This document shows, in pieces, positions 26,125 through 35,085 of a stretch of DNA of 53,643 bases. The notes beneath the pieces were generated by a model that saw only the letters and a program-made list of their open reading frames with translations, searched no databases and was not told the DNA's origin. The DNA is taken from positions 1 through 53,643 of the IMG/VR virus record IMGVR_UViG_3300049477_000020; one strand, 5' to 3'. Source of the stretch: a virus. The stretch's first letter is position 1, and each line of letters starts with the position of its first letter. Made by a program: the position numbers and the translations under genes.

Positions 26125-26820
26125 TCACTCAGTCCCTTCGTCTGGCTCATTGGCTGTCGTGTCAGGGGGATTGGACACAGACTCCTCGGCGCCCTGAGCC
26201 CAGTCAGAAGTCTGAGCGTTGGCCGAATCCTGGCCCACCCTCTCTACACCAGGAGGGCTGTAGATCGGGACGTAGGTGCCATCTGGAGGTACGGCGTCTC
26301 CGCTCAGTTGCACCCCTGCTGGATAGAAGTAGCGGTTCTCTCGGTAGCCGAGGGAGTTGATGGGGTCATGGTACTTCGAGTACTTGGGGCGTGCAGAGTC
26401 CCACGGCTCAGAGGTGGTCTCGAAGGAGATGAGGCGGTTCCAGACCATCGCCCCCACATGATCGCCCCACTCCCACCCAGAGACGGGCACTCCCGTGCGA
26501 GTGAAGTCGCGGGCAGGCACCCGAGCCGTCATCACGGGAAACGCAGCACGCAGGTCTGGGGTCACGGCGTAGTCGGCGTACTCAGACATCCAGTCCGAGA
26601 AGGCTCGGTGTTCGCCATACCCGACCAGAGCCGCAGTGATGCTGAACTGTGTGGGGATCCTCTTCATGGGATAGATCGCACGCTGCGTGCGCCCCTGTGA
26701 CTCTGTGTAGATCAACTCCATACCATGCGTGATGGCTATGCAACGCACTCGGAAGGCTTTGGTTCTGCCTTCCCAAGGGTAGGAGAGGGTGGCGTTCAGG
26801 CCACGGCGTTCGCTAGGCAT
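26125..26820 (-). CDS. Baseplate/tail virion protein
   Basis: A 231-residue protein: LNATLSYPWEGRTKAFRVRC, MKRIPTQFSITAALVGYGEH, then a Gly/Tyr-containing body and a disordered acidic tail (TTANEPDEGTE). The strand pattern of the first half resembles small tail or hub adaptor proteins. ATG overlaps the upstream stop (ATGA). The precise role is unknown; the position between tube adaptor and hub suggests a baseplate hub accessory. Confidence 0.55.
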   Translation of the reverse strand: MPSERRGLNATLSYPWEGRTKAFRVRCIAITHGMELIYTESQGRTQRAIYPMKRIPTQFSITAALVGYGEHRAFSDWMSEYADYAVTPDLRAAFPVMTARVPARDFTRTGVPVSGWEWGDHVGAMVWNRLISFETTSEPWDSARPKYSKYHDPINSLGYRENRYFYPAGVQLSGDAVPPDGTYVPIYSPPGVERVGQDSANAQTSDWAQGAEESVSNPPDTTANEPDEGTE

Positions 26821-27086
26821 CAGACATCAACCTGAAAGTCATCAGACTCAGACCCCTGAGACGGATGCAGATCGCCTTCATCCCCGAAGAGCACGAGTGA
26901 TGCGTCTTGCGGCAGATAGGTCGGGATTGACAGGTCATCGTGCATCGTCGCATCGAGATCATGGAAGAGCCCGTTGACGGTGAAGACGAACCCGCTCATG
27001 GGGATGCGTACCTCATCCATGACTCTGTTGGCCACAGGCTTAGGCAGAGACACGGGTACGTCGGAGGCCCAGTCGCCGTCACTCAT
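26820..27086 (-). CDS. Small baseplate protein
   Basis: An 88-residue acidic protein (MSDGDWASDVPVSLPKPVAN). No family recognised. It overlaps both neighbours by 1-4 nt (ATGA type), so it is made together with them and is probably part of the baseplate hub. Confidence 0.5.
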   Translation of the reverse strand: MSDGDWASDVPVSLPKPVANRVMDEVRIPMSGFVFTVNGLFHDLDATMHDDLSIPTYLPQDASLVLFGDEGDLHPSQGSESDDFQVDV

Positions 27087-27766
27087 CGGGTCCTCTGTCC
27101 GTCCTGCGTCTTGCTGCTCTGCTGATGCAGTTGACCGCCATTTGTGTAGTCTTGTTCTCCCGGCTTGTTGGCAAAGCGACCAGGTCCATTGTACTCACTG
27201 GCCACCCATCCAACCCCATCGCTGAGCCGTGAGATGTAGTTGTTGATGGCCTCCTGCTTCTTCGCTCCGATCACCCCGTTCTTACCGACCTTGACCACTG
27301 ACTGAGAGAGGTCTTCGACGATGAACAGCACGATCTTGTACTCGTGCGAGAAGTGGTCAGGAGAGTGAGTAATGGCGCCACCCTTGGGGTCCTCGATGGC
27401 CAGCAGGTAGACGCTGAAGCGCCACCCTTTGAGGGGGAAGTTGAACACGGGCGGGGGCTGCATCTTGTCGTAGACGGAGGCGTCCTCGGCCTGCTTGTCC
27501 ATGATGAGGCGCACGCCAGCCAAGAACTGCTCGGCCAACTCCCACGACACCTTACTGGCCGTCGTCTGCCCCGCCTTGACCTCACCGTACGAGCCGATGA
27601 GTTCGATGTTGTTGAGGGTCGCACCATTGACCTGGACGACTCGACCCCCAACGGTCGGCTGCACGAAGGTGTTGACCTGAAAGTTCCACTGGATGCTGTT
27701 GGGGTTGATCCGAAACGTGATAGACGGGCCACCCTCATAGCCAAGCGTTGCGTTGCCGCTGGCCAT
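27083..27766 (-). CDS. Tube-hub adaptor-like tail protein
   Basis: A 227-residue protein directly after the tape measure gene. TFRINPNSIQWNFQVNTFVQ, then QVNGATLNNIELIGSYGE, resemble the opening of contractile-injection-system tube/adaptor proteins (Pvc7-type, T4 gp53-like position), where a first strand pair is followed by an NP...W segment. A C-terminal Gln/Asn-rich tail is probably disordered. It would join tube to hub. ATG overlaps the tape measure stop. Confidence 0.55.
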   Translation of the reverse strand: MASGNATLGYEGGPSITFRINPNSIQWNFQVNTFVQPTVGGRVVQVNGATLNNIELIGSYGEVKAGQTTASKVSWELAEQFLAGVRLIMDKQAEDASVYDKMQPPPVFNFPLKGWRFSVYLLAIEDPKGGAITHSPDHFSHEYKIVLFIVEDLSQSVVKVGKNGVIGAKKQEAINNYISRLSDGVGWVASEYNGPGRFANKPGEQDYTNGGQLHQQSSKTQDGQRTR

Positions 27767-29742
27767 CAGAGGATCCTACCCAGGAAGGATGTCGTCTGCT
27801 CCATGAGCGATGGCTTAGGCATCCCCGTCGAGTCAGCCTCGTCAGCCCCGTTGCTGTAGGTGAACCACTTGCGAGCCTCGTCTGTCAGACCGATGAGGCC
27901 CTTCTCCCCCTCATCCTCTATGCCAGATAGCCCAGCGACCTCATCGACGCTCCTCCCTTTGAGATCCTCACCGGCCAGGTCCTCACCGTCGATGAACTCG
28001 GCGCCCTTCAGGATCTCTCCAGTCGGGTCCTTGTCGAGCGCCTCCTGCACCGTCATCTCAGAAGCGCTGCCGTTCTTGTCATAGACCTTGACCTTGGTCG
28101 TATCTGCACCAGACCCTCCGATGTTCTGGAACAAGCCATTCAGCAGGTCGCTCTGCTCACCGCCAGCGTTGACTCTATCGACGTAGGATTGAGCAGCGGC
28201 AGACTCACTGGTTGTCAAGCCGGTAGCGTCCATCACGGCACCATTCAATCCACCACCGACGAATGGCACACTTTCCAGGAGCGTGCCACCGACGTTCTTC
28301 TTCTTGCCCAAGTCTCCAAGTTCATCCGCAGAGAGTTGCGTCCCCTCCTTAGAGGCCGCCTCTGCCGTCTTGCCCGCCAACTGGAAGATGATGTCCACGA
28401 GAGCCATCTCGATGCTGGCGTACGTCTTGCCAGTCATGTTCTCAGCGACCGTCTTGATGGCGAAGAAGTCTGGTCCATCCTTGAACTTCATCATGTACGC
28501 TTTGGCGATAGCCATCGCGTCGTTCTCGTTCATGTCTGGGTACTCGGCGATCTTGCCCTTCAGCCAGTTGAGAGCCTCAGCGGAAAGATTCTGGGTGACC
28601 TGCTCCATAGCAGCATCCTGGCCCTGAGAGGCAACGTCCTCGCCATTGGCCTGCCGAGCGTAGTACTCGTTGGGGCTCATGCCGAGACGTGCCGCAGCAG
28701 CCCTCGTCTGCATCTGTGTGGTAGTTCCGCTGTAGTCCGTGGTCGAAGCAAAGGCCTGACCACGCTGGGTCGCCTGGAGCGTCATCGCCTTGGCGAACTG
28801 GCTCGATCCCTCGCCGAACCCGGCGTTGCCAGCGATCTCTGTCAAGGTAATCAAGTGCTCTTCCATCATGCTGAAGTTGACACCACTGTCCTTGGCAGCC
28901 TTGCTCAGAGACTGGATGGCAGTCTCCATGTCTTTCATGTTCAGCGCTGGGTTGCGACTCAGGGTATCCATCTGAGCCAAACCCTGATCGACAGAGAGCC
29001 CAGCACTCTTGCTCATCTCGATGAAGTTCTCTGCGTCACGGATGTTGTAGCCCGTCGTCCCGCTGCTGCCCTTGCCCTCATCTGGCCCGTCATCTCGGAA
29101 TCCAGCAGCCGTCAATCCCATGTAGGTCTTGCGCGACTCTTCGCCGGACATGATGCCAGCGGTGCTCCAGCGGTACTTCTCCTCTTCCCAGCGATTGTCC
29201 ATCGCCTGGATGTTGGTTCCACCGACGAGCGCCTGGTAGCGAGCGTTCTTGTCTCGCTGTGACCTGAACTCATCGAGCCCCTGCATCGCTGTATCGACGA
29301 ATGGCACAGCCCTCACAAGGCCCTCACCCATGCCTTGTCCCGAGCCGCCCGCGATGCCCTGGGTGTTTGCACCCTCTCCAGGCGCTGATGCAGGCGCCTT
29401 GGGCGTGACGCCACCCCCTCCGCCGCCTCCCTCGCCCCCAGGAGCAGCGGCTACCGTCTGGCCAGTCCTGGCCGCGTCGTCGGATGCAGCACTGGCACCG
29501 CCAGAGCCCAGTTGCTGAGAGGTGGTGAGTCCGGTCAAGGCGGTGTTCAGTTTGCCCAGGACACCCGTGAGCCCGGAAGATGTGGAGCCACTGGCTCCAT
29601 CCCCCAGGTTCTTGTTCATCGAGAGCAGGGTGACCATAGATGTCTGGAGGTCACGGATAGCCTGTTCGATGGCGCGGTCGCCCTCAATCATGGTCTCAAA
29701 GCCGCGAGCGAGGTCGTAACCTCCAGACTCATCCCGTGCCAT
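27766..29742 (-). CDS. Tape measure protein
   Basis: A 658-residue protein immediately after the frameshifted tail-assembly chaperones, the standard position of tape measure genes. It has an Ala/Gly/Ser-rich low-complexity stretch (about residues 75-140, including a run of eight glycines), long helical segments and apolar patches near the C-terminus (SLMEQTTSFLGRIL). At about 1.5 angstrom per residue this would specify a tail of roughly 100 nm, a plausible myovirus length. No peptidase domain is seen; the hub carries the hydrolase activity. Confidence 0.75.
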   Translation of the reverse strand: MARDESGGYDLARGFETMIEGDRAIEQAIRDLQTSMVTLLSMNKNLGDGASGSTSSGLTGVLGKLNTALTGLTTSQQLGSGGASAASDDAARTGQTVAAAPGGEGGGGGGGVTPKAPASAPGEGANTQGIAGGSGQGMGEGLVRAVPFVDTAMQGLDEFRSQRDKNARYQALVGGTNIQAMDNRWEEEKYRWSTAGIMSGEESRKTYMGLTAAGFRDDGPDEGKGSSGTTGYNIRDAENFIEMSKSAGLSVDQGLAQMDTLSRNPALNMKDMETAIQSLSKAAKDSGVNFSMMEEHLITLTEIAGNAGFGEGSSQFAKAMTLQATQRGQAFASTTDYSGTTTQMQTRAAAARLGMSPNEYYARQANGEDVASQGQDAAMEQVTQNLSAEALNWLKGKIAEYPDMNENDAMAIAKAYMMKFKDGPDFFAIKTVAENMTGKTYASIEMALVDIIFQLAGKTAEAASKEGTQLSADELGDLGKKKNVGGTLLESVPFVGGGLNGAVMDATGLTTSESAAAQSYVDRVNAGGEQSDLLNGLFQNIGGSGADTTKVKVYDKNGSASEMTVQEALDKDPTGEILKGAEFIDGEDLAGEDLKGRSVDEVAGLSGIEDEGEKGLIGLTDEARKWFTYSNGADEADSTGMPKPSLMEQTTSFLGRIL

Positions 29743-29745
29743 CTA

Positions 29746-30728
29746 CTACACCCATTCTGCTGACTGTTCTGCCTCAACCTCTCCCGTGGTCACGGGAGGA
29801 GCCTCTTCCTCGGTAGTGTCGTCTTCGATCACTGCGATGCCCGAGTCCCTCATCATCTCCTGCATCTTGGTGAACTCATCGAGGCCGTCTGACCCTGGGC
29901 TCTGCCACCTGACGCCCGAGTAGTCGTACTCGACATCTGATCCTCCAGATGCTGCCTCTTCCTCCTCCGGGTCTCCGTCGGGGTAGAACTCCGGGAAGAG
30001 CACCGCAGGCTTGTATCGGCCACTGCCGACCAGTGAGCCGTAGAACAGGTCACGACGCGCCTTGCGACCTCCCACCATGTCGAGGTGCTCCAGTATCTGA
30101 AGCCCTAGGTTCTGTACCGCTGAGACTCCTTGCCCTCGTAGTAGTCCTTGACGCTCGGCTAGACGGATGTGGCGTTCAAGCCACGGGCTCGCTCCGCCTA
30201 GCCAGATGCATTTCCCATGGCCTCGATGACCTCGCCAGCGGTCTTCTCCAGTTCCAGGTACTCGGAGTAGACCTTGTCGATGGTGTAGACGAACCAGCGG
30301 CCCTTGACGAAGTTGAACTTCTGGAAGGCCCAGGCGTAGTCGGTGCTGGCGGACTGGACGGGTGTCGGCAGAGCCTCATCATCGACAGACATAGTGGCGA
30401 GAGCGACCATGGCGGTGGAGTAGGCACGAGCGTGTCCGATGGTGTCTTCCCACTGCTTGATGAGCATGGGAACAGCGAGCAGTTCGTCGGTGGTCAGGGT
30501 ACGGATCACGAACTTGTGACCCAGCCACTCGAACTGCTTGGTGAGGGCCCCTAGGTAGAGCAGGCCCTTGAACGGCTCGACGTATCGAGGATCGAAGAGG
30601 ACTGGATCGAGTTCTGGCTCCGCGACCCCCTCTACCGGCTCTGGGGTCTCCTCATCGTCCTCAGGCAAGAGGACGATCTCTTCAGGGTCGTAGGAGCCAT
30701 ACTCCTCGCCCTCCATCGTGTCAGGCAT
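29746..30728 (-). CDS. Tail assembly chaperone GT fusion (programmed -1 frameshift)
   Basis: The frame of the chaperone G gene meets GGGAAAT seven codons from its end (counting from GGA to the stop). After a -1 slip the reading continues without a stop as CIWLGGASPWLERHIRLAER... and joins the downstream ORF at 30078 (MVGGRKARRDLFYG), ending at 29746. Predicted product about 327 residues: 173 from the first frame and 154 from the second. This is the lambda G/GT arrangement: a short chaperone in excess and a rare extended form, both acting on the tape measure during tail assembly. The gene lies between tube and tape measure, exactly where expected. Confidence 0.85.
30198..30728 (-). CDS. Tail assembly chaperone G (unshifted product)
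   Basis: A 176-residue protein with an acidic N-terminus (EEYGSYDPEEIVLLPEDDEE) and a helical C-terminal half (EWLGHKFVIRTLTTDELLAV, LELEKTAGEVIEAMGN). It is the product when ribosomes do not shift at the GGGAAAT site near its end. In lambda-type systems this form is made in excess over the fusion. Confidence 0.8.
   Translation of the reverse strand: MPDTMEGEEYGSYDPEEIVLLPEDDEETPEPVEGVAEPELDPVLFDPRYVEPFKGLLYLGALTKQFEWLGHKFVIRTLTTDELLAVPMLIKQWEDTIGHARAYSTAMVALATMSVDDEALPTPVQSASTDYAWAFQKFNFVKGRWFVYTIDKVYSEYLELEKTAGEVIEAMGNASG
30210..30216 (-). promoter_or_regulatory. -1 frameshift slippery heptamer GGGAAAT
   Basis: The heptamer is in the required phase (G GGA AAT) of the chaperone frame: X XXY YYZ with X=G, Y=A. 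The zero frame stops 9 bases later (TAG at 30200-30198), while the -1 frame is open for 465 nt. Confidence 0.9.
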
Positions 30729-30768
30729 TTGCAGCCTTCCCTTCTTGGGGGCGCAGGGGCCTCCAGGC

Positions 30769-31272
30769 TTAGTTCAACTTCTTCGAGTGGGTGTACGCCA
30801 CGGTGATGCCCTTCGTGACTGCAAGGGCTCCCACAGTGATGGTATCGCCATCGTTGATGTCCACGATGGTGCAGTTCAGATACGTCTTCCCACGCCACTT
30901 GCGAGGCTGGTTCTCCGTACCTGGGGGCTTGATGATCGTCTGGCAGGTGACGTAGGACGGGTCGTTGGCCAAGACGCGGAAGATGTCCACGATGTTCTGG
31001 GTGCCTGCGAGGCCAGCCAGTTGGTTCCAGACCGGAGCGTTCCAGAGTTCGCGGATCGTCAGCATGAGCGTGGCGCCCTGGAGCACGCGGCTCGTGGCGA
31101 TCTCCACCGGGTGGGAGTACCCCAGCGGGTGGATGAACTGGTACGGCTGTCCGAGGTCGGAGAAGGCACGCTGGCCTGAGTCCTCGACACCCTCCGCGAA
31201 CGCGATGGGCTTGCCTCGATAGTTGAAGGTAGTGAAGCCGGAGCCTACTACCCTAACGCGAGTTTGGGGCAT
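30769..31272 (-). CDS. Tail tube protein
   Basis: A 167-residue beta-rich protein directly after the sheath gene, the usual tube position and size (T4 gp19 type). Features include GFTTFNYRGKPIAFAEGV near the N-terminus and a C-terminal strand pair (GDTITVGALAVTKGITVAYT). It would form the inner tube through which DNA passes. No strong ribosome site; spacing to the sheath stop is short, so co-translation is likely. Confidence 0.75.
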   Translation of the reverse strand: MPQTRVRVVGSGFTTFNYRGKPIAFAEGVEDSGQRAFSDLGQPYQFIHPLGYSHPVEIATSRVLQGATLMLTIRELWNAPVWNQLAGLAGTQNIVDIFRVLANDPSYVTCQTIIKPPGTENQPRKWRGKTYLNCTIVDINDGDTITVGALAVTKGITVAYTHSKKLN

Positions 31273-31297
31273 CTCAGTTCAACCTTTCCCTGGGTCC

Positions 31298-32869
31298 TTA
31301 GACCGTTGCGCCTTCGCTACCAGATCCGAGCGTGTCGTCCTGGAAGTCGAGGAGTCCAGTCTGCAAGTCGATCTGGAACTGGACAGTGATGTAGTTCAAC
31401 GGCACGGCTGGCTTGTACGAGAACTTGCACTCGATGACCGTCGGGTCGCCTCCCGGCAGCGACTGCTGACGGACCTGAAGACCATCCCAGGAGACGATGA
31501 CATCGTCCTGAATGGCCTGCTCCAGGATGCCCACGAGAGAGCCCTTGACGCGGCTCGGCATCTCCTCGTCGATGGGCTCACCGATGAGGCCTGAGTTGTC
31601 CATGCCGAACTGGACCGACTGGTAGAGCGTGTCCGCGATGCGGACCAGGCTGATCTCACGGGTGTCAATCGAGGACATGTCGGTGGTGACGCCGTGTCGA
31701 ACGCTGAGGCGCTGGAGGCGGTCAGTCTCGACTACCGTGACTCCAGACCCAGACAGGGTGTCCTTGAACAACTTGGTCATGGCCTGGAAGATCACCGAGG
31801 GCAGCGACACGAAGGACGAGACGATGGAGCGCGTCAGGCCTCGCTCCACAGACTGTCCAGCCAGAATCCCCGTCAGGGCCGCAGCGAGGTAGTATCCGCT
31901 GGCCTCGATGGTCTCGTTCGCCGTGGAGTTGTAGAGGTTGATCTTGGGTGGGTACACCAGGACGATCCGCTTGCTGGCTGCGTTGACCGCCAGGGTGTCG
32001 AACCCGCCTGTGGTCTGGTCATAGGCCGCGTCGAGACCAATGAAGGCGATGCGCCCAAAGCCATCAGCAGTGGCCGCGTTGACGTGGGACAGCACATCGG
32101 TGATGAGGGCTCCGACTGCGGTGGCATCGTTGGTGTCAGAGGTGGAGTCTCCGCCGCCGTCATCCGTGGTGTAGCCGTGCACGAACAGCGGGACGATCAT
32201 GCCAGCCCGGTAGTCGGTGACCACCTTGGCGTAGGCAGCGATCAACTGATCCTTGTAGTCGCCATCGGCAGGGTCGGTGGGGAGCACCATGAGCCGTCCG
32301 GCGCCATTCTCGAAGGCCACCTTGGCCGCGAGCGAGATGGGGGAGTTGACGGCTGAGGAGGTGGAGACGAAGGGCTCGCCGTAGACGTTGGCGATGCCGT
32401 CGAACTCTTCGTACACCAGCGGTGTGTAGTAGGCCGAGTCGGCGTAGTTGTAGGAGACCGTGAAGGTGCCCCCGTCAACCACACCTCCAGGGGAGGCGAC
32501 AGCGACGTTGGTCTGGTCAACGTCGTCAGCAAGACGGGTGATGAAGACCTGAGCGGTGGCACCGGTGCCTGAGACAGAGAACTGGTAGTCGTCCCCGCGT
32601 ACGAGGAGGGTGCCAGCGGCATCGCGCACCACTGGCTCTGCGATGGCTGGGGGGCCTACGACCGGGTCCTTGAAGGCACCGAGATGTCCGAATGGGACGG
32701 CAGAAGCAGGCGTCGAATAGGCGAGGAGTACCTCGGTGACCTGCTGGTAGCCGCGACCTGGGCCGATGAGCACCGCGAGGCTACCGACCTGCTGTGCCGA
32801 GGTGACCAGCGGACGGCTGGTGTCCTCGACATAGACACCCGGTGCCTGGTACTGCGTGAAATCAACCAC
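31298..32869 (-). CDS. Tail sheath protein
   Basis: A 523-residue contractile sheath subunit. The N-terminal arm FTQYQAPGVYVEDTS and the C-terminal KFSYKPAVPLNYITVQFQID are the conserved inter-subunit handshake segments of phage sheaths, and IFQAMTKLFKDTLSGSGVTVVETD matches the conserved core. This makes the phage a myovirus. GTG start with GGGGAG ribosome site. It follows copy E of the repeated element (28 nt), consistent with high expression of an abundant protein. Confidence 0.92.
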   Translation of the reverse strand: MVDFTQYQAPGVYVEDTSRPLVTSAQQVGSLAVLIGPGRGYQQVTEVLLAYSTPASAVPFGHLGAFKDPVVGPPAIAEPVVRDAAGTLLVRGDDYQFSVSGTGATAQVFITRLADDVDQTNVAVASPGGVVDGGTFTVSYNYADSAYYTPLVYEEFDGIANVYGEPFVSTSSAVNSPISLAAKVAFENGAGRLMVLPTDPADGDYKDQLIAAYAKVVTDYRAGMIVPLFVHGYTTDDGGGDSTSDTNDATAVGALITDVLSHVNAATADGFGRIAFIGLDAAYDQTTGGFDTLAVNAASKRIVLVYPPKINLYNSTANETIEASGYYLAAALTGILAGQSVERGLTRSIVSSFVSLPSVIFQAMTKLFKDTLSGSGVTVVETDRLQRLSVRHGVTTDMSSIDTREISLVRIADTLYQSVQFGMDNSGLIGEPIDEEMPSRVKGSLVGILEQAIQDDVIVSWDGLQVRQQSLPGGDPTVIECKFSYKPAVPLNYITVQFQIDLQTGLLDFQDDTLGSGSEGATV

Positions 32870-32897
32870 TTTGGCTCCCCTGCTGAAGGCTCTGTCA

Positions 32898-32930
32898 CCC
32901 CTTCAGGGGGCTCAGAGTGGGGTGGACAGG
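32898..32930 (-). promoter_or_regulatory. Repeated intergenic element, copy E
   Basis: CCTGTC-N20-GAAGGGG with GCCCCCTGAAGGGG hairpin, 28 nt before the sheath start. Confidence 0.75.
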
Positions 32931-32938
32931 ACGTGAGG

Positions 32939-33592
32939 CTAATGCCAGTTCGTAGCGCTGTAGTCCTCGCTGGATACTGGCTCTTCGTAGTCATTGGGAG
33001 GGTAGACCGCCTTGGCCTCTGTGAGGATGATCGCAGACAGTGGCACCAGTTGCCCGGTGATGGCGTCTGAGATGAACTCCCCGATGACTTCCATGTTGAG
33101 TGTTCTCTCGTAGATTATCTCGTCAGTACCCCATGGGGTACCTGGGGCAGCAGCGTTCCCTCGGGGCTGGATCCGGTCGAAGTCGAAGTTGGCCGCGATG
33201 AAGTCGTTGTTCTCGACCAGTTGCCGGAAGGGCCGGGTCTCGGTGGATTCCTTGCCGAAGGCGATCACCCGGATCATCTCGTCGAAGAGCCGGTCCCGCT
33301 CCAGGCTGGTCAGTGCCACCACGGTGTAGGAGGCGTACCCAGCGTACTTCCACCGGGTGTAGCGGTTGACGGCCAGGTCGGTGTCTGGATCCGAGTTCTC
33401 GGTATGGTCGATCCCTGCGATCTGGAGAGGTCCAGTGTCCTCGTAGTCCACCCAGATGCCTGGGTAGTTCTGGGGCTCGATGGGGTACTCGATGGAGCAG
33501 TGGATGTTGCGAAAGTCAGGCTCGGGGTAGTCAGCGTCGAAGGTGCCCTTCAGAGACTCGACCAGCATCCCCTTCAGCCTAGTGAGGTACAT
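32939..33592 (-). CDS. Tail terminator/neck protein
   Basis: A 217-residue protein immediately before the sheath gene. LTRLKGMLVESLKGTF, DYEDTGPLQIAGI and SYTVVALTSLERDRLFDEMI have the helix-then-strands pattern of tail terminator proteins, which cap the tube and join it to the neck. Position supports this. ATG overlaps the stop of the fourth MSLLWK gene (ATGA). Confidence 0.55.
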   Translation of the reverse strand: MYLTRLKGMLVESLKGTFDADYPEPDFRNIHCSIEYPIEPQNYPGIWVDYEDTGPLQIAGIDHTENSDPDTDLAVNRYTRWKYAGYASYTVVALTSLERDRLFDEMIRVIAFGKESTETRPFRQLVENNDFIAANFDFDRIQPRGNAAAPGTPWGTDEIIYERTLNMEVIGEFISDAITGQLVPLSAIILTEAKAVYPPNDYEEPVSSEDYSATNWH

Positions 33593-34002
33593 CAGTTCGC
33601 CTCGTCCAGGTTGGTGTGGATGAGAGGCGTCTTGCGGCCCTCCAGGGTGTCAGCGATCAGCCGGTGGTGGCCGTCCAGGATGTGGGTCTTCCCCTTGTGG
33701 GTGAAGATGTGGGGCAGGAACTTCTTGGGCGGGGTCTTCTGACGATAGGAGGCCAGGGTGTCGTCGTCGATGTTCGGCTCCATGGCGTGCAAGTTGGCCT
33801 TGCCGCCGTCGATGACCTGGAACTTGCCCTTGGTGGTCCTCAGTTCCTCAGCCCGGTCCATGGCGTCGAAGTGGTCCTGGTCAAAGTTCGGACACGAGGC
33901 GTAGCCGCAGGGGCTCTCCTGGAAGCCAGCCTTGATGGCCCAGTGGTTCAGGCCGTGCTGGGTGTGGTACTCATGCATCGCGGTCTTCCAAAGGAGGCTC
34001 AC
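33592..34002 (-). CDS. MSLLWK-type ParB-like protein (copy 4)
   Basis: A 136-residue protein with GTG start. It begins MSLLWKTAMHEY, and its core ITFTHKG-like strand then ILDGHHRLIADTLEGRKTPL matches the ParB/sulfiredoxin fold, with the GHHR box that contacts nucleotide in ParB relatives. A CGYASC pair near residues 33-38 is extra. The start overlaps the upstream stop (GTGA). One of four genes with the same first six residues; see findings. Confidence 0.65.
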   Translation of the reverse strand: MSLLWKTAMHEYHTQHGLNHWAIKAGFQESPCGYASCPNFDQDHFDAMDRAEELRTTKGKFQVIDGGKANLHAMEPNIDDDTLASYRQKTPPKKFLPHIFTHKGKTHILDGHHRLIADTLEGRKTPLIHTNLDEAN

Positions 34003-34733
34003 TGTGCCCCAGCCTCCTTCAGTTCGGCCCGGAAGTTCTTGTCAGCCGCGTAGACGCGGATTGGCAGGATGCCATTCCACTGAGCGGTCAAAGTGAGTGC
34101 GTTGTTCAGGAACAGCCTAGGCGAGATCCCTGGGTGTCTCCAGCGCACCCCAGAGTTGCCTGGTCGGATTGCGCCCGCGACCTTGCCTGCGGTGGTGAAG
34201 GGACTCCCAGCCTCACGGTTGCCTATGCGCCCCGGAGCACCTGGGTAGGAGGCTGGCTTGTCCTCGTAGGTGACCACCCCGGTCTTCTTGTCCACCTTCT
34301 TCTTCTGGATGCGAGCCCCCATCTGGGCGGCCTTACGGAAGATCAGCACCTGGGTCTTGCCGGACTGGGTGGTCCTGACCTTGGCCTTGGGGTTCTTGGC
34401 TCGCTCGGCACCGGTGGGGTCGTCGATCCACATGGGGATGGTCTTGCCCGCCAGCCCCTTCATGGTGAAGGGCCGGATGCCATGGTCCTGGAACCAGACG
34501 TAGGAGTCGGGGAAGTAGATCCCGAAGAAGCCCTTGCCGTAGACCGGCTGGAGCCTGCGGGCCGAGTCGCCGGTGGCCTTGGGCATCTTGCGCCGGGCCT
34601 CGCGGACAGCCTGGTTGGCCAGCGTCCTGGCGCGTCCAGGGTTGAGGCCCTTGACCACCATCACCATGCGGTCGGGGTTCTGGGAGAGGCGCATCTCCGG
34701 CGTTTCAAGAAGCATCGCTGTCGCCCCTGCCAT
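33999..34733 (-). CDS. Head-tail connector/neck protein (HK97 gp10-like)
   Basis: A 244-residue basic protein. NQAVREARRKMPKATGDSAR, LQPVYGKGFFGIYFPDSYVW then FQDHGIRPFTMKGL resemble HK97 gp10-like neck/tail-completion proteins. It overlaps the preceding gene by about 29 nt if the first ATG is used; an ATG at residue 7 (MLLETPEMRL, 34715) reduces this. Located between two MSLLWK genes. Confidence 0.6.
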   Translation of the reverse strand: MAGATAMLLETPEMRLSQNPDRMVMVVKGLNPGRARTLANQAVREARRKMPKATGDSARRLQPVYGKGFFGIYFPDSYVWFQDHGIRPFTMKGLAGKTIPMWIDDPTGAERAKNPKAKVRTTQSGKTQVLIFRKAAQMGARIQKKKVDKKTGVVTYEDKPASYPGAPGRIGNREAGSPFTTAGKVAGAIRPGNSGVRWRHPGISPRLFLNNALTLTAQWNGILPIRVYAADKNFRAELKEAGAQ

Positions 34734-35085
34734 CCCAAACCAGCACCTTGACTTTGCGGTCGCCCCACCCGAGTCGGTGCATCGCCTCGATGCGGTGATT
34801 ACCGTTCATCACGAAGGATGAGTGGGGCTCGTGCACCACATGGATGTGGGTGATGTGGTCGGGCTGAAAGTGGCCTGCTGGATTGCCGTAGTGCTTCTCG
34901 GGACGGTACCCACGGTTGGTGAGAGACCCCATCAGGTCCCGGACGTTCCGCTCCGTGTTGAGGTGATCCTTGCCTCCGTCCATGTCGGAGCCCCTCACCT
35001 CAGAGATCGCGTGTAGGTCGTTGACGCTCATGCGGTCGAAGTGTTTGTCGTACCTGGACGTTGCGGTCTTCCAGAGGAGGCTCAT
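34705..35085 (-). CDS. MSLLWK-type ParB-like protein (copy 3)
   Basis: A 126-residue protein, MSLLWKTATSRYDKHFDRMS..., with the box MNGNHRIEAMHRLGWGDRKV (ParB-like GxHR variant GNHR) and a preceding HITHIHVVHEPHSS strand. Start overlaps the upstream stop as ATGA; the frame is open further upstream but would only shadow copy 2. Related to copies 1, 2 and 4. Confidence 0.65.
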   Translation of the reverse strand: MSLLWKTATSRYDKHFDRMSVNDLHAISEVRGSDMDGGKDHLNTERNVRDLMGSLTNRGYRPEKHYGNPAGHFQPDHITHIHVVHEPHSSFVMNGNHRIEAMHRLGWGDRKVKVLVWDGRGDSDAS

